64,000 nucleotides of DNA, taken from assembly GCF_002007605.1 (NCBI RefSeq), contig NZ_CP019799.1:1364001-1428000 (forward strand). Direction: 5' to 3'. Positions 26,710 through 35,441 of the stretch are shown here, in pieces. The stretch comes from Cellvibrio sp. PSBB023 (lineage in GTDB: Bacteria; Pseudomonadota; Gammaproteobacteria; Pseudomonadales; Cellvibrionaceae). Position numbers and translations under genes: made by a program. A model generated the notes under the pieces. The model was not told where the DNA came from, did not search any database, and saw only the letters and a list, made by a program, of their open reading frames with translations. Every line of letters starts with the position of its first letter. Positions within the stretch are counted from its first letter, which is position 1.

Positions 26710-28638
26710 TCACGCCAAAATCGCCTCAAGCTGCGCCAGCGATACAGGCTTTAATAAACTCGCGGTTACACCCGCTGCTGCCGCGCGCTGCGCATCCACC
26801 GCTTCACCGCTGGCGATAATAATGCGCACATCGGCATTGCGCTCACGAATCTGGGCAGCGCACACATAGCCATTCATATCAGGCAAGTGCAAATCAATGA
26901 GTACACTGTGCAGGTCATGCTCATCCAACAGGCGCAAGGCAGCGGCGGCATATTGTGCACTGAATACCTGCCACCCCAATAAGCTCAACAAACCGGTCAT
27001 AGCAGCCAGCGTATCCGCATCATCCTCAACCACTAAAATAGATTTTGCCTGCGATGTACCGGATACAGGATTAGGTGCAGGTGTTAAAAACCGGGCCAGA
27101 CAATTGTAGAGCCGGGCCTGATCCAGTGGCTTGCCTAAATACGCCGTAAAACCCGAGGCAAAACAGCGATCCATATCGCCCTTCATGTGCGCAGCAGTCA
27201 ATGCCACCAATGGCAAACTAAAGCCATCCCGTCGCAATTGTTGCGCTGCCTGATGGCCATCCATCACCGGCATATGAATATCCATTAACACCAAATCAAC
27301 AGGATTAGCGGCGTTTTTTTCAGCATGCAGAATACGCACTGCATCTGCGCCGTCAGACGCATAGATCACCTCAGCCCCCGTTAACTGGACAAAATGGCCG
27401 ATCAGTGTGCGAATATCGCGTAGGTCATCCACCACCAATACGCGCCCGCGAAAATTGGGAACACTCACTGTTTGCTCTGTTACCCTATCCACGTTTAATG
27501 ACAAAGGCGCGGTTTCTGCCAAGTCCAGCTCATCTACCGCCAGGGTAAAACTGAATTCGCTGCCCAGACCAACCTGACTACTCACCTGAATATGCCCGCC
27601 CAAGCGTTCCACCAATTGTTTGCTGATGGTAAGTCCCAAACCTGTGCCTACACGCGGGTGTATTTGCGCATTTTTGGATTGCACAAAAGGTTCAAAAATC
27701 ACCTTCTGTGTTTCTTCACAAATGCCAATGCCGGAATCTTTTACGGAAAAACGAATTTTATTGCTCTGGTCTTCATAAACCCAATCAATGGTTAACAACA
27801 CCTCGCCTTGATGGGTAAATTTAATCGCATTCCCCATGAGGTTCAGCAGAATCTGGCGCAAGCGCATAGGGTCTGTCGTAATAGTGACGGGTAATGGTTG
27901 GGGCGCTTCTATACGCAGTTGTAAATTTTTATCGGCAGCAGCGCCCTGCATTAAAAAATAAATATCGGTAAGAAAGGCAGCAAACAATACCGGCTGTTTT
28001 TCCAGCTCTAACTTTCCGGCTTCAATTTTCGAGAGATCCAGAATATCGTTGAGCAAACCGAGTAAATGTTTACCGTTGCGATGCACTATTCGCAAATGCG
28101 CAGCATTGTCTGTATCTGTTGTTTTGGTTAACAGGAGTTCGGTAAACCCCAAAATAGCAGACAAAGGCGTGCGCAATTCATGGCTGAGGTGCGCGAGGAA
28201 TTCACTTTTTGAGCGGTTCTCCGCCTCTGCTTTTAACCGCTCTACCCGCTCACGCTCCACGTCGCGGCGCGCCAAGGCATAACGAATGGCGCGAGCCAGT
28301 TGTTCGGCACTGAGTGTGGACTTCACCAGATAATCCACAGCCCCTGCTTGTAACGCTTGCCGATCCACTTCAATTTGATGCATGCCAGTTAAGAGAATAA
28401 CCGGGCCGGAAAATCCCACTTCATGGGCAAACTTTAGCAACTCAATACCGTCGCGCGCGCCAAGTTTGTAATCCATCAAACACAAATCGTGTTGGTCTTG
28501 CTGCAATAATTGCTGGCCGACCTCATAAGTGGGCGCCCAATCCAATACACAAGTTTGGCTGATATCAGTCAACAAATCCTTGACGAGAAAAAAGTCATCT
28601 TCATCGTCATCAATCATTAACAGCTTTACATTTTGCAT
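26710..28638 (-). CDS. Hybrid histidine kinase, REC-HisKA-HATPase-REC-REC
   Basis: 642 residues, no membrane segment. Order: receiver 1 (LLMIDDDEDDFFLVKDLL, phospho-Asp in LCLMDYKLG, ~residue 55), a helical linker, HisKA with H-box FLAHLSHELRTPLSAILGF (~150), HATPase_c with DSGIGI and GTGLGLTISKQLVERLGG, receiver 2 (VLVVDDLRDIRTL; LVLMDIHMPVMDG), receiver 3 (ILVVEDDADTLAAM; SVLIDLHLPDMNG). All phospho-acceptors are present. It is a cytosolic phosphorelay node, last in a five-gene operon with a CHASE3 kinase and an Rcp1-like regulator. Signal and output are unknown. Confidence 0.92.
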   Translation of the reverse strand: MQNVKLLMIDDDEDDFFLVKDLLTDISQTCVLDWAPTYEVGQQLLQQDQHDLCLMDYKLGARDGIELLKFAHEVGFSGPVILLTGMHQIEVDRQALQAGAVDYLVKSTLSAEQLARAIRYALARRDVERERVERLKAEAENRSKSEFLAHLSHELRTPLSAILGFTELLLTKTTDTDNAAHLRIVHRNGKHLLGLLNDILDLSKIEAGKLELEKQPVLFAAFLTDIYFLMQGAAADKNLQLRIEAPQPLPVTITTDPMRLRQILLNLMGNAIKFTHQGEVLLTIDWVYEDQSNKIRFSVKDSGIGICEETQKVIFEPFVQSKNAQIHPRVGTGLGLTISKQLVERLGGHIQVSSQVGLGSEFSFTLAVDELDLAETAPLSLNVDRVTEQTVSVPNFRGRVLVVDDLRDIRTLIGHFVQLTGAEVIYASDGADAVRILHAEKNAANPVDLVLMDIHMPVMDGHQAAQQLRRDGFSLPLVALTAAHMKGDMDRCFASGFTAYLGKPLDQARLYNCLARFLTPAPNPVSGTSQAKSILVVEDDADTLAAMTGLLSLLGWQVFSAQYAAAALRLLDEHDLHSVLIDLHLPDMNGYVCAAQIRERNADVRIIIASGEAVDAQRAAAAGVTASLLKPVSLAQLEAILA

Positions 28639-28660
28639 ACCAACCTCGCACAGCAGGTGA

Positions 28661-29104
28661 TTATGGCAACTCTACAAACTCCACCCAATATTTGCCCAAG
28701 GTGCGCATCAACTCCACCAGTGCATCAAATGTCACAGGTTTGGTGATATAAGAGGCAGCACCAAGGTCATAACCTTTCACCATGTCCTCTTCTGCTTTCG
28801 AGGTGGTCAGGATAACAACCGGAATACGGCGCAAACCGGGGTCAGCTTTTATTTCTGCCAAGGCTTCACGCCCATCCATTTTGGGCATATTCAAATCCAG
28901 CAAAATCAGCCCGGGCATTGGGTAGGTTGTGCGCTCAGCAAATTCACCCTCACCGCGCAAATAACGCAATAGCTGCACACCATCTTCCACAAAATACAAT
29001 TCATTCAGCACCCGGCTTTCGTGCATGGCATCCTGCGCTAACAAGCGATCATCGGCATCGTCATCTGCCATTAAAATCACTAGCGTCTTTTTGGGAATAT
29101 TCAT
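28661..29104 (-). CDS. Rcp1/CheY-like single-domain response regulator
   Basis: 147 residues, a lone receiver. Seen: VILMADDDADDRLLAQDAM (acidic pair), the enlarged loop YLRGEGEFAERTTYPMP typical of Rcp1-type regulators that partner phytochromes and similar kinases, LILLDLNMPKMDG (phospho-Asp), VVILTTSKAEEDM (Thr), ASYITKPVTFDAL (Lys). It has no output domain and so acts through protein contacts or as a phosphate shuttle. It lies between the CHASE3 kinase (36 bp) and the hybrid kinase (22 bp), probably linking them. Confidence 0.9.
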   Translation of the reverse strand: MNIPKKTLVILMADDDADDRLLAQDAMHESRVLNELYFVEDGVQLLRYLRGEGEFAERTTYPMPGLILLDLNMPKMDGREALAEIKADPGLRRIPVVILTTSKAEEDMVKGYDLGAASYITKPVTFDALVELMRTLGKYWVEFVELP

Positions 29105-29140
29105 GGGTAAATCCTTGATGTCTGAAACAACGATATAGCT

Positions 29141-30670
29141 CTACGGAGTATCTGCAAGCAGATCCTGCAGAGGTTCGATAATGGTTTGTGTCATAGGTAA
29201 AAAGAGTGTGAATACGGCACCTTCACCCGGCTCGCTCTGGGCCGTAATAGTGCCACCATGGCGCTCGACAATTTTGCGGCACAGTGCCAAACCGATACCC
29301 GTGCCTGAATATTCATCGCGCCCATGCAATCGCTGAAATAAACTGAATACCCGCTCGGCATACTGCGCCTCAAATCCGATGCCCTGATCAGCAAAACGCA
29401 AACGACACCAACACCGTTCATCGCCTTCCATTGGCGATTCCAAATTCGTTTCACTGGTTACCGTTACTATAGGGCGATGGCCCGGTGCATGGAATTTCAG
29501 GCTGTTTGCCATTAAATTCATAAACACTTGCGCTATTTGCGAGCCATCGGCATCAATGGTGGGCAAAGGGTCTATATGCACCTGGGCACTGCTCTCTTCA
29601 ATCGCATAATCCAGGTCATCCAACACACTGTGCATGATCTTATTTAAATCCACCGGCACAAAGGGACGCTGCTTGGTGGTTACGCGGGAAAAGCTGAGCA
29701 AATCATCAATTAACGCTGACATACGCCCGGAAGCCGCCTGCATACGCAATACATAATCTGCCCCCGTTTCACCTAATTCGGCAGAAAATTTTTGTTGCAG
29801 GCGATCACCAAAGGCGCGAATTTTTCGCAGTGGCTCTTGTAAATCGTGCGAAGCCACAAATGCAAACTCTTCCAATTCGCGATTACTGCGTTGTAGCTCC
29901 TCCGAATATTGCAACAAGGCCTGGGTACGCATGCCCACTTTTTCTTCCAACTCGGCATTGGCAGCGGCCAGCGCGGAATTCAATTGCGCCACACGGGATG
30001 CATTGCGATACCATGTGTAAAAAACCCCCAGCGATAACAGCAACCCAATACCGTTGGCCAGCAATAAGGCCATGAGAATAAATTCGCGGTTGTCAGCGGC
30101 AACAGCTTTATTGCTTTCCAACAGCAACAGCTCTTCGCTTTCCATCTCTCCCAGTAGCTGGGAAATAGCGCGCATCAGTTCAATACCTTCGTCAGTTTTC
30201 ACTTGCCGTATAGCTGCGCGAATTTCCTCGCGATTAGTCAACACCACAATCCGCTGCATTTCATCAATTTTATTACGCACATAATGACGCAGGGATTCAA
30301 AACGTTTTGTTTGCACCGGCGAGCGAGCTGTGGAGTCGCCTAACTGCGTTAACAAATCGTCCACCACCGAAAGAGTTTGATGATAAGGCTGCAAATACTC
30401 CGGGTCGCCCGTCAGTAAATAACCGCGCTGACTGGACTCCGCCGCCACGAGCTCCCGATTCAAGTCCTTAATCAGGTTAATGGTCTGTAAAGTGTTATTG
30501 ATGCTGATATTGTTTTGCGTAATCACATCAATGGAGCGATAAGCCAAGACTGCGCTAACCGCAAAAAAGGTCACTGCCGCCGCCAGCGCCATCACCCAGA
30601 CGGAATTAGGTAATTTGTTGGTAATAAACTGATTGAATGAACTCTTACCTTGGAGGGCGTCGTCGCTCAT
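29141..30670 (-). CDS. CHASE3-domain sensor histidine kinase
   Basis: 509 residues. First membrane helix VMALAAAVTFFAVSAVLAY, a ~150-residue periplasmic helical CHASE3 domain (AAESSQRGYLLTGDPEYLQPYH is the family hallmark region), second helix ILMALLLANGIGLLLSLGVF, a coiled coil, then HisKA (FVASHDLQEPLRKIRAFGD) and HATPase_c (FADQGIGFE, GTGIGLALCRKIVERHGG). The H-box type SHDLQEPLRK is that of phytochrome-like kinases paired with Rcp1 regulators, fitting the next gene. It begins inside the end of the small DHp gene (4-bp overlap). Confidence 0.92.
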   Translation of the reverse strand: MSDDALQGKSSFNQFITNKLPNSVWVMALAAAVTFFAVSAVLAYRSIDVITQNNISINNTLQTINLIKDLNRELVAAESSQRGYLLTGDPEYLQPYHQTLSVVDDLLTQLGDSTARSPVQTKRFESLRHYVRNKIDEMQRIVVLTNREEIRAAIRQVKTDEGIELMRAISQLLGEMESEELLLLESNKAVAADNREFILMALLLANGIGLLLSLGVFYTWYRNASRVAQLNSALAAANAELEEKVGMRTQALLQYSEELQRSNRELEEFAFVASHDLQEPLRKIRAFGDRLQQKFSAELGETGADYVLRMQAASGRMSALIDDLLSFSRVTTKQRPFVPVDLNKIMHSVLDDLDYAIEESSAQVHIDPLPTIDADGSQIAQVFMNLMANSLKFHAPGHRPIVTVTSETNLESPMEGDERCWCRLRFADQGIGFEAQYAERVFSLFQRLHGRDEYSGTGIGLALCRKIVERHGGTITAQSEPGEGAVFTLFLPMTQTIIEPLQDLLADTP

Positions 30671-30897
30671 TCCTGCATCTCGCTATTATTTTCATCGCGC
30701 ACAAAACGGGTATGTTGCAAGCCTTCCAACAACTGACTGCACTGACGGCATTCAGCCAGAATTGTGTCGAAGATACTAATGGCTTTGCGAATGTCCCCTG
30801 TGCGCTCCAGCGTTAATTTACCCAACTCAGCATTCACAGAAATAGTATTTAGCGGATTACGCAAATCATGTACAAAACGATTTTTTTCGCCATCCAT
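30667..30897 (-). CDS. Stand-alone DHp (H-box) mini-kinase protein without ATPase domain
   Basis: 76 residues from the ATG at 30897 (GAGGG upstream). It consists almost only of a histidine-kinase phosphoacceptor domain: RFVHDLRNPLNTISVNAELG carries the H-box His and Pro, followed by a second helix (AISIFDTILAECRQCSQLLEGL). There is no HATPase domain and no membrane segment. It overlaps the CHASE3 kinase start by 4 bp and follows the sigma-54 regulator by 10 bp. Possible roles: an HPt-like phosphotransfer intermediate, or a decoy dimerising with the neighbouring kinases. Reported as a separate gene because spacing and ribosome site look genuine. Confidence 0.65.
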   Translation of the reverse strand: MDGEKNRFVHDLRNPLNTISVNAELGKLTLERTGDIRKAISIFDTILAECRQCSQLLEGLQHTRFVRDENNSEMQE

Positions 30898-30907
30898 ATT
30901 TATGCCC

Positions 30908-32247
30908 TCACAGCTCAACATTGCCATAACTATTTAAACGGTTATATAAGGTTTTTAAACTGATTCCCAACATATCGGCGGCTTGCTTTTTATCACCATC
31001 AAAATGCTCCAGGGTAGACTCAATCAGTTCGCGCTCCACTTCCTCAACAGTTTTCCCGACCCGAATGCCGGCTTGAGGTTGCGCAGCGACTTTTGAAAAT
31101 GGCGATGACAGGTTATCGGGTAACACTAATAATTTTTTCTGTTGATCTGCCATTATGTAAGCGCGATGAATCGCGTGGCGCAACTCGCGCACATTGCCCG
31201 GCCAATCATATTGCTGCAAACGCAGCAGTGATTCTTCACTAATGCCAATATCGCTCGAATATTCCTGATTAAATGCCGCCAAAAAATGTTCGACTAAAAG
31301 CGGTATATCTTCCTTGCGCGCACGCAAGGGGGAATATGGATAGGGAAGACCGCCAACCGGAAGTACAAATCTTCACGCAGGCAACCTTGCAAGGCCATAT
31401 CCTGCTCGGTGCGATTGGTTGCCGATACCACACGCCCCTCAATATCCACACTGGAAGTAGCGCCCAGGCGAGTCACTTTTTGCGTTTCCAATACCCGCAA
31501 CAGGTTGGGTTGCAAATCAATGGGCATCTCAGTTATTTCATCTAAAAAAAGTGTCCCTTTATTGGCTTGCTCAAACACACCTATTTTGCGATGTGTTGCC
31601 CCGGTAAACGCGCCCTTCTCATGACCGAACAATTCACTGTTAATCAACTCGCGTGAAAATGCCCCGCAGTTAGCGGCTACATAATCGCCCTCTGTTTTAC
31701 TGGCATAGTGAATAGCCGCCGCTACCATTTCCTTACCTGCCCCGCTTTCCCCCAGAAGCATCACATTGGCTTTGGTGGTGGAGACACGCTCAATCATTTC
31801 GTACAGCTGTTGCATGGGTGCCGACTCGCCCACCAAATGATTAAAATGTAAACGGACCGATGAGGGTGATGTTGTCGAGGTTAATTTTTTATCGTCAAAC
31901 AGGGATTCAAGTTGCTGTAAATCAATGGGCTTAATAAGGTAATTAATGTTGGAGCCGTAAAGATTCTTAACAATGGATTTAATGGAAGGATGGCCGGTGA
32001 TGAGCGTAATTTTTATGGTGTGTTGTGCGGGCAAAGCTTCAAGTAAATGCAGCCCGCTGCCATCCGGTAATATCAAATCCAGAATCATGTGCGTGTATTG
32101 TTTACGCCCTATTAATTCGCGTGCCTGTGCCACAGAATCCGCTGTTGTTACACTGTGCCCCAACAATCCTAATAATTGTGCTGTTGCATCCAGAAAGCGC
32201 TTGTCATCGTCAACCAATAAAACCTCAGCCACGATCGATATCCTCAT
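30908..32247 (-). pseudogene. NtrC-like sigma-54 response regulator, split by a frameshift
   Basis: Two frames make one protein of about 446 residues. The first (32247 to 31294) has the receiver (LLVDDDKRFLDATAQLL, MILDLILPDGSGL) and most of the AAA+ domain: GESGAGKEMVAAAIH (Walker A), GHEKGAFTGATHR (GAFTGA sigma-54 loop), GTLFLDEITEMP (Walker B), LREDLYFRLAVFPIHIPP. The second (31327 to 30908) continues with RARKEDIPLL, DWPGNVRELRHAIHRAY and a Fis-type HTH (KKQAADMLGISLKTLYNRL). The break is at a run of five C (plus-strand G at 31328-31332); one more C restores IPPLRARKEDIP. It is a recent mutation, a slippery site or a sequence error. The start could also be the GTG at 32232. Confidence 0.85.
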
Positions 32248-32344
32248 GTTAGCCAGTTAGCATCCAGGCTCATTCTAGCACCAGTCAGATAAAAGAACGC
32301 AGCACCCATCAACAACTTAGCGATGCAATTCACTTTTTAAACAC

Positions 32345-32587
32345 TCAGGAAAATGGCCACAACCTCAAACCGGGAAAGGCAGCCCGGCACAATTTGTGTG
32401 ATAGCGAATCCTTGGGTGCAAAAATAGCCCCAGCGACAACACCTGTCAGCAATGGCGCCACACCAAAGGTGATAAAAAAAGCACTGAATGTAGGTGCAGT
32501 AAGGCGCGCATGCAATTGTCGCTGTAACTCAGCCCCCTGCAACTGCAATTGTTCATTCTTTTGTTTTACTGCAACGGTTAAATTCAT
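32345..32587 (-). CDS. Small YqjK-position membrane protein
   Basis: 80 residues from the ATG at 32587 with GGAG eight bases upstream. It starts with a charged helix (LTVAVKQKNEQLQLQGAELQ) and has one hydrophobic segment (FSAFFITFGVAPLLTGVVAG). It overlaps the end of the YqjE-like gene by 35 bp and is third in a yqjD-yqjE-yqjK-like order, although the sequence itself is not clearly YqjK. Probably an inner-membrane protein with the two genes upstream. Function unknown. Confidence 0.6.
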   Translation of the reverse strand: MNLTVAVKQKNEQLQLQGAELQRQLHARLTAPTFSAFFITFGVAPLLTGVVAGAIFAPKDSLSHKLCRAAFPGLRLWPFS

Positions 32588-33035
32588 CTTGGGTACTCCG
32601 CACAAATTGGTCAATTTGCGCACGGGTATAAGGGAATGTCATGCGCGTGCGATATTTTACAAACAGCCAACGACACACGAATAGAAGTAAAACCTGCAAT
32701 AGGAAAAATGTCAGCATCCCTAATCCGACTTGCCCACTGGCAGCCACGACTGACCAAGCCATTAACGCAGAAAATGCACACCAGGTTAACAAGATAATAG
32801 GCATCATCATCAACCATAGCATCATGAGTTTTGGCAAAGTACGCACAGCAAGCAGTGCTTCTACCCGAGCCAAATCCACGACACCGCCCACAAAACCAAC
32901 AAGCTGTTCACCCAATTGCAAGGTTTGCGCTACGTCGGCTTCCCAATTAGCAGCAGGTTTATGACTTGACGGAGAAAAAGCATCCTGGGGCTGTGCAGCC
33001 CCAGGTGCATTTTCATTTCGCTCATGGGTATTCAT
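32553..33035 (-). CDS. YqjE-like membrane protein (phage holin superfamily III fold)
   Basis: 160 residues from the ATG at 33035; the upstream frame reaches into the DUF883 gene and is not preferred. A ~55-residue polar N-terminus (Pro/Ala/Ser-rich) leads to a short amphipathic helix, LARVEALLAVRTLPKL, then two membrane helices (MMMPIILLTWCAFSALMAW and GLGMLTFFLLQVLLLFVC) and a basic C-terminus. This is the layout of the YqjE/Phage_holin_3_6 family, found beside DUF883 proteins. Inner membrane; stress-linked in enterobacteria, role unclear. Confidence 0.7.
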   Translation of the reverse strand: MNTHERNENAPGAAQPQDAFSPSSHKPAANWEADVAQTLQLGEQLVGFVGGVVDLARVEALLAVRTLPKLMMLWLMMMPIILLTWCAFSALMAWSVVAASGQVGLGMLTFFLLQVLLLFVCRWLFVKYRTRMTFPYTRAQIDQFVRSTQDEFNRCSKTKE

Positions 33036-33045
33036 GACTGAATAC

Positions 33046-33342
33046 TCAGTGACGACGATGTAACAGATGGGATACCAACCAGCCCGCTGCAAACGCTACA
33101 CCTACTGTTACCAAAGGCTTGGCTTTAACCACTTCTTCCGCTTTTTCCTCCAGCTCAATAGCACGCGCTTTTCCTTCGTTCAGGCGAACCTTGGCATTGG
33201 CAGCGGTAGCACTTCCAATTGAACCAACAGCATCGTAAATACTGGATGTTGCTTCCTTGAATTGGGCAATAGCTTCAGACATGGTGATGTCATCTACTGA
33301 TTTACCGTTTGCATGGCTTTTTACTGATGTTTGAGTGCTCAT
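33046..33342 (-). CDS. DUF883 family membrane-anchored protein (ElaB/YqjD-like)
   Basis: 98 residues. A soluble helical part (ITMSEAIAQFKEATSSIYDA, then KVRLNEGKARAIELEEKAEE) and a C-terminal tail anchor, VTVGVAFAAGWLVSHLLHRR. ElaB and YqjD in E. coli are C-tail-anchored inner-membrane proteins that bind ribosomes in stationary phase; the same is possible here by family. First gene of the three-gene yqjDEK-like operon, 10 bp before the YqjE homologue. Confidence 0.85.
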   Translation of the reverse strand: MSTQTSVKSHANGKSVDDITMSEAIAQFKEATSSIYDAVGSIGSATAANAKVRLNEGKARAIELEEKAEEVVKAKPLVTVGVAFAAGWLVSHLLHRRH

Positions 33343-33450
33343 GGGTATTACCTCTTGGTTGTTAACAATGACTTAAAAATGAATGTTAAAAATAACAGTT
33401 AAAATTCACTTCACAAAAACGAATAACCTTTACTGCAATCAACCGGCGAA

Positions 33451-33612
33451 CTAAAGCCGACGTTTACCAAAGATAAGTGACAGTACAAACAACACCAGAA
33501 AAACAAAAAATAATATTTGCGCTATTCCTGTTGCTGCACCTGCTATACCACCAAAACCAAACAGACCTGCAATGATGGCAATAATAAAAAACACTACGGC
33601 GTAATAAAGCAT
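33451..33612 (-). CDS. DUF1328 (UPF0391, YtjA-like) small membrane protein
   Basis: 53 residues, ATG at 33612, stop at 33451-33453; AAGGAGAAT precedes the start. It begins [20 protein letters not shown], with [20 protein letters not shown] behind, forming two membrane helices and a basic end (FGKRRL). The GFGGIAG motif is diagnostic for the DUF1328 family, common in proteobacteria and often osmotic- or stress-induced. Function not established. It is surrounded by other envelope-stress type genes. Confidence 0.9.
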   Translation of the reverse strand: MLYYAVVFFIIAIIAGLFGFGGIAGAATGIAQILFFVFLVLFVLSLIFGKRRL

Positions 33613-33670
33613 GGGATTCTCCTTGTCATGTGTTCAATGTATTGAGGTCAATCACACACGTTCACTTAAA

Positions 33671-33883
33671 CTAATTCAATGAACGTGCCAACTCCTTTTG
33701 TTTTTTATAAAGCCGCACTAAATGTGCTATTCGTTCACCCTTTTTATTCACCAGAAGTCTATTAACAGCAGCGGTTAGCGGAATCAGGAAGGGAATAAGC
33801 CAATAAACAGAGGATCACAAGAAAAAGCGGAAGACAAAGGACAACACCACTACGATGGCGTCACCCAAAGCTGTAAATTTCAT
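33671..33883 (-). pseudogene. Possible small membrane protein interrupted by an in-frame TGA
   Basis: From ATG 33883 the frame reads 22 residues (MKFTALGDAIVVVLSFVFRF and FL), hits TGA, then continues open for 47 residues: YWLIPFLIPLTAAVNRLLV and a basic helix KKGERIAHLVRLYKKQKELA, stop at 33671. The whole would be a 70-residue protein with two hydrophobic segments and a positive tail, consistent with TGG (Trp) mutated to TGA. There is no good ribosome site at the ATG. It may be a decayed gene or chance; no homologue is recognised. Confidence 0.35.
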
Positions 33884-33960
33884 TGAAATTTATGCAAAAC
33901 CTACAAATCGGTGAAAAATTTACATTGCTCGATACGGTGGAAAGCAATGTACCCAACCAA

Positions 33961-35076
33961 CTACTGGCGGGAAATATCACCATCCAGAATATTGATCCAG
34001 CAACCAATAAGATTGAGGTGTGACGCTAAAATCTTGAAGCAGACCAACAAGGGAATCGCGATTAATAAACCAACAACACCCCATAGCCAGCCCCATGCAA
34101 ACATCCATAACACAACCAATAAAGGGTTCATATTAAAACGCTGACCTAATACTGTTGGCGTTACCAATTGCGATTCAATAAAGTTCAAAAACAGGAAACT
34201 TCCCGGCACCATTAGCGCCATACCCCAGGTGTTGTATTCCAAAAATCCTACCGCCGTCAGAATCACGCTCAACACCAAAGGCCCGATATAAGGTGCAAAA
34301 TTCAATATCGCCGCCAGCGCGCCCCATAACAATGGATCTTCCACACCTAACACAGCCATAACGCAGGCTGTTGCCAATCCCAAACCAAGATTGATGATGG
34401 AGATCAGCAATGCGTAGCGGGATATATCATCGCGCACGGTTTGAAAAATAATCACCGCTTTTTTCTTCTCCGCAAAGGATGACTGGGCGCGAACAAAGTT
34501 GCGCATTAAATTATCGCCATATACCAGAAAAAAATACGTGATCACAAATACGGCAGCCACCTGTACCAATAGCATTGCTGTTGTACCCGCCACCAATGAT
34601 AGTGCCGAAAAAATAATAGTTTCCAATGCACTGCCAATGGCATTACTGTCGCCATTGGCATCCGGCATGACCTGCGAGCGGAGCAATTTAAATTGATCAG
34701 ACCAACCATTGATATGGGCGGTGAGCTTATCGCCAAGCGCGGGCAAACTATCCAACCAATGCGCCGCAGGTCCCACCAGAAATACACAGGTTAGCCCCAG
34801 CAACAATACCAACAAGATAACTACCAATGCCGCCGCCAGCGCATGCGGTATTTTAAAATCCGCCAGAAAACGCACCAGCGGACTTGAAAATAAAGCGATA
34901 AAACCCGCGACAAATATGGGCAATAACAAGGTGCGACAAAAATACACGCTATAGAGCACAGCAATAACCACCAGTATATTCAGTGCCACACTGGTCGCAC
35001 GTGCACATCGATGCTGCTGTATTTCCGAATGATGTGGTGCACCTTCCCCACCGCGAAACATAAATGGATTGTTCAT
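33961..35076 (-). CDS. AI-2E family transporter (PerM/YhhT/TqsA-like)
   Basis: 371 residues from an ATG at 35076 (another at 35079; AGGGA lies six bases before the former). Typical order: two N-terminal helices (LNILVVIAVLYSVYFCRTLL and LLPIFVAGFIALFSSPLV), a helix pair, a soluble helical middle, then the C-terminal membrane part with AILNFAPYIGPLVLSVILTA and NPLLVVLWMFAWGWLWGVVG. Members export autoinducer-2 or exchange ions across the inner membrane; most are uncharacterised and this one cannot be assigned a substrate. Confidence 0.85.
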   Translation of the reverse strand: MNNPFMFRGGEGAPHHSEIQQHRCARATSVALNILVVIAVLYSVYFCRTLLLPIFVAGFIALFSSPLVRFLADFKIPHALAAALVVILLVLLLGLTCVFLVGPAAHWLDSLPALGDKLTAHINGWSDQFKLLRSQVMPDANGDSNAIGSALETIIFSALSLVAGTTAMLLVQVAAVFVITYFFLVYGDNLMRNFVRAQSSFAEKKKAVIIFQTVRDDISRYALLISIINLGLGLATACVMAVLGVEDPLLWGALAAILNFAPYIGPLVLSVILTAVGFLEYNTWGMALMVPGSFLFLNFIESQLVTPTVLGQRFNMNPLLVVLWMFAWGWLWGVVGLLIAIPLLVCFKILASHLNLIGCWINILDGDISRQ

Positions 35077-35441
35077 CATTATTCCCTGCCATTGTGATGC
35101 TGATCCTGAGCACTTGCCATTTTCATACCAGAACAACTCAGCCACGAGCTACAACTATTTTTTGTGAAACGCATCCATGTAGATTTAAATAAAATTTACA
35201 TTTTTTTGTAGTTCTTGCAAAAAAGGCATTCTTACAACTTCACTCATGACACCGCCACAACCTGTGCTGCGCGCGTCAACACCAGAAAAATAAAGGCCTC
35301 CTCAGGATTCACACATAACTGGCATGAAATCAGCTTTAGCCTTTGTATGCGTTCTTTTTTGTTGATCGCATATTTTTCAATCAAGCTATTTTTTATTAGC
35401 TGAAAAATGGTTTGAAAAATAGTTATCAAAGGAGATAAACG

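Noticed and set aside
35215..35403. 62-residue frame upstream of the BON gene
   Set aside because: No ribosome site or recognisable composition; the region is probably the BON promoter.
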